From positions 374,501 to 438,500 of the forward strand of contig OX359196.1 of assembly GCA_947172415.1 (NCBI GenBank): 64,000 nucleotides of DNA, read 5' to 3'. Made by a program: the position numbers and the translations under genes. Shown here piece by piece: positions 62,433-64,000 of this stretch. Under the pieces are notes generated by a model. The model saw nothing but the letters and a program-made list of their open reading frames with translations, searched no databases and had not been told where the DNA came from. This stretch comes from Chondrosia reniformis. Its lineage: Eukaryota; Porifera; Demospongiae; Chondrillida; Chondrillidae. The number at the start of each line of letters is the position of its first letter. Positions within the stretch are counted from its first letter, which is position 1.

Positions 62433-63921
62433 TTACACTTTTGATTTCTCCACTGAGGTGTTGAGAGAACGATTTCTATACATTCCAAAGGCACCTAAAC
62501 TCTACAGATTAAACAAGAAAACAACTATTCACTGCAAGTTACGTATAATACATTATATGTATAAGCACAATTGACAGTCTATACAGTTTACAAATATGGT
62601 AAGTACTTTAATTTTAATGGAGGTTTACAAATGATATATCACGCAGAGAGGGTAATAAAGCTCATAATGTGGTCACTGTAAATGAATACAGTCCACTGAA
62701 TCACAATAAATGTACATTAACCCAAGCTATACATTCACTGACCCTGATAATTACAAACACAGTTTTAGGCTTCGAATGGCATCACAATAGTGGTTGGGGT
62801 AACTTCATGAAGTCTGGTTAGAAGCCCATTGTTCTCCAAACAATGACCAGTGGTTTCTACAATCTGACCACTAGCAGGATTGAGTTACTACATAAACATG
62901 CTGACACTACAGCTGATATATGGTTTCAAGAACTTATAGAACTTGCACTATGATAATCTTGGCATTAACAGTTGTTGTCCAGGCAACCACCAGTGATGTG
63001 ACATAATAGACACATAGTACGTACATGTATGACCTAATGATGATACAAGAATACAACTTGAGGTAAATCGGATGTACCTTTGAAAATTGTTGACTTTTTC
63101 CAAAATATTTAGTAGGCATTGTGTGAACTGTCGGAGCCTTTGATCTAATAGAGAACATATGTTACTTCAATATACTCGGTGCTTGTGTATGTGACTGTTT
63201 GGGAAGTGCAGCCTGGTAGCCTTAAGTGGCGATGGCTTAATGCGCCCAGGCAGTCGGGCTATGTACCTGGGCGGGCGGCCTGGTAGCCTTAAGTGGCGAG
63301 GGCTTAATGCGCCCAGGCAGTCGGGCTATGTACCTGGGCGGGCGGCCTGGTAGTCTTAAGTGGCGATGGTTTATACGCGTCCAGGTATAGCCCTGTGCCC
63401 CTTAACCAGAACTGGTTGGCATTTATCTACACCTTAATGTATGTACATGCATGGGCACTTTAATAATAATAATAATAATATAGAGGTACATATATAAGCA
63501 TTTATGTAGAGTTACATAGATATTAATTATATGTTCACATACAAAATGGCAAATAGTGAATCTACCATTAGGATGTCTACATATACATTAGACGTACACA
63601 TATTCTGGGATGGGCTTATACTTACCCGTATGTTCCATTCGAAGTTGAGTAGACAGGATTTGTATCTTTTCTTTCATAACCTTTGAACCATGCTGCATGG
63701 ACAAGGTACTCATTGCATGTTTGAAATCACAGGATCTGTAAATTCTAACCTGGGTGGTTGAATCTATCTGGGATTTTCTTGACACTATAGTAGTCAGTTG
63801 TTAGCTCTTCCTGATCTACTTCCTGCTCGGACCTTGAACAATCTTCGTTTGATTTCTCTTTATCTCGAGCTATTTCTTTGATGCACACGTGACCAGATTC
63901 ATCTTCTTTCCTCGTATCCAT
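62433..63921 (-). CDS. PIERCE1: PIERCE1-like ciliary microtubule inner protein
   Basis: PIERCE1 lies inside axonemal doublets and is needed for outer dynein arm attachment and left-right patterning in vertebrates. Four exons: 63750-63921, 63626-63692, 63078-63144 and 62433-62501, giving 375 nt and 124 residues, all in phase (human about 136). After an acidic N-terminus, exon 1 ends DYYSVKKIPDRFNHP (family DYYRVSADLPGRFNNP). Exon 2 is WFKGYERKDTNPVYSTSNGTYG with one more residue either side. Exon 3 is SKAPTVHTMPTKYFGKSQQF (family SRAPTVHEMPKVFYPNSNKF). Exon 4 ends GAFGMYRNRSLNTSVEKSKV. The exon 2 acceptor was chosen because it restores both frame and homology. Its C-terminus also resembles the PIERCE2-like gene at 3.1 kb. 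Introns hold a GC-rich tandem repeat. Confidence 0.85.
63208..63480. repeat. 67-bp GC-rich tandem repeat with (AAT)n tail
   Basis: Unit CCTGGTAGCCTTAAGTGGCG then ATGGCTTAATGCGCCCAGGC, AGTCGGGCTATGTACCTGGG and CGGGCGG, present about 2.5 times. A diverged third copy leads into AACCAGAACTGGTTGGC and an AATAATAATAAT tail at about 63461-63480. GC content is far above the surroundings. It lies in the PIERCE1-like intron 63145-63625. It looks like a retroposon (SINE-like) with an internally duplicated body. Confidence 0.75.
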
Positions 63922-64000
63922 TGCTTGTACAAACGTCGCAATATAAAACTAAAACTCTGCCATTTTGTTTACCTCGCCTTGTTGCTAGGCAACGGTGAGC

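Noticed and set aside
63588..63785. 65-codon minus-strand frame MSRKSQIDSTTQV as a separate gene
   Set aside because: It is the wrong frame across PIERCE1-like exons 1 and 2; the spliced frame restores the family sequence.

Overview
This is intron-rich animal nuclear DNA. Exons are short, introns are mostly 50-600 bp with GT-AG ends, and neighbouring genes often lie within 40-250 bp of each other. The protein set (SF3A3, PSMA5, PMPCB, NAA10, SmF, Rho GTPases, an axonemal dynein and ciliary microtubule inner proteins) is that of a ciliated metazoan. The very compact layout, a short DNA-binding fragment of a kind I associate with sponge genomes, and a family of membrane proteins I cannot place make an early-branching animal, most likely a demosponge, my best guess. 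That is inference; there is no species-level marker.

Layout, left to right. 1-3.6 kb: SF3A3 (minus, runs off the left edge) head-to-head with a PIERCE2-like ciliary gene. 3.6-5.7 kb: PSMA5 (minus). 6.0-8.1 kb: two intronless Rho GTPases, divergent. 8.5-14.6 kb: PMPCB (minus, 14 exons) with several intronic minisatellites. 14.8-22.3 kb: three tandem minus-strand paralogues of a type II single-pass membrane protein with cytoplasmic NPxY motifs, a short coiled coil and a cysteine-bearing ectodomain; this is the least familiar system here. 22.4-26.0 kb: a SPAG8-like gene head-to-head with NAA10. 26.3-33.1 kb: a roughly 1,100-residue protein with an FHA-like N-terminus, helical regions and a 24-bp coding minisatellite, not identified. 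33.4-33.7 kb: SNRPF. 34.0-61.8 kb: an intact DNAH6-type axonemal dynein heavy chain, about 71 exons and about 4,203 codons by my splice reading, with two tRNA-Ala(AGC) genes in its introns. 62.4-63.9 kb: a PIERCE1-like gene (minus).

Four genes (PIERCE2-like, SPAG8-like, DNAH6-like, PIERCE1-like) belong to the ciliary axoneme, so the window is enriched for cilium parts mixed with housekeeping genes; several pairs share short head-to-head promoters. Most of the remaining DNA is repeat: pyrimidine-rich minisatellites abutting 3' splice sites, foldback (MITE-like) elements, and a dispersed repeat seen about ten times.

All exon boundaries were read by eye from splice consensus, frame continuity and remembered family sequence. 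Phases were checked exon by exon for SF3A3, PIERCE2, PSMA5, PMPCB, the three membrane genes, SPAG8, NAA10, SNRPF, DNAH6 and PIERCE1. No alignment or search was run.
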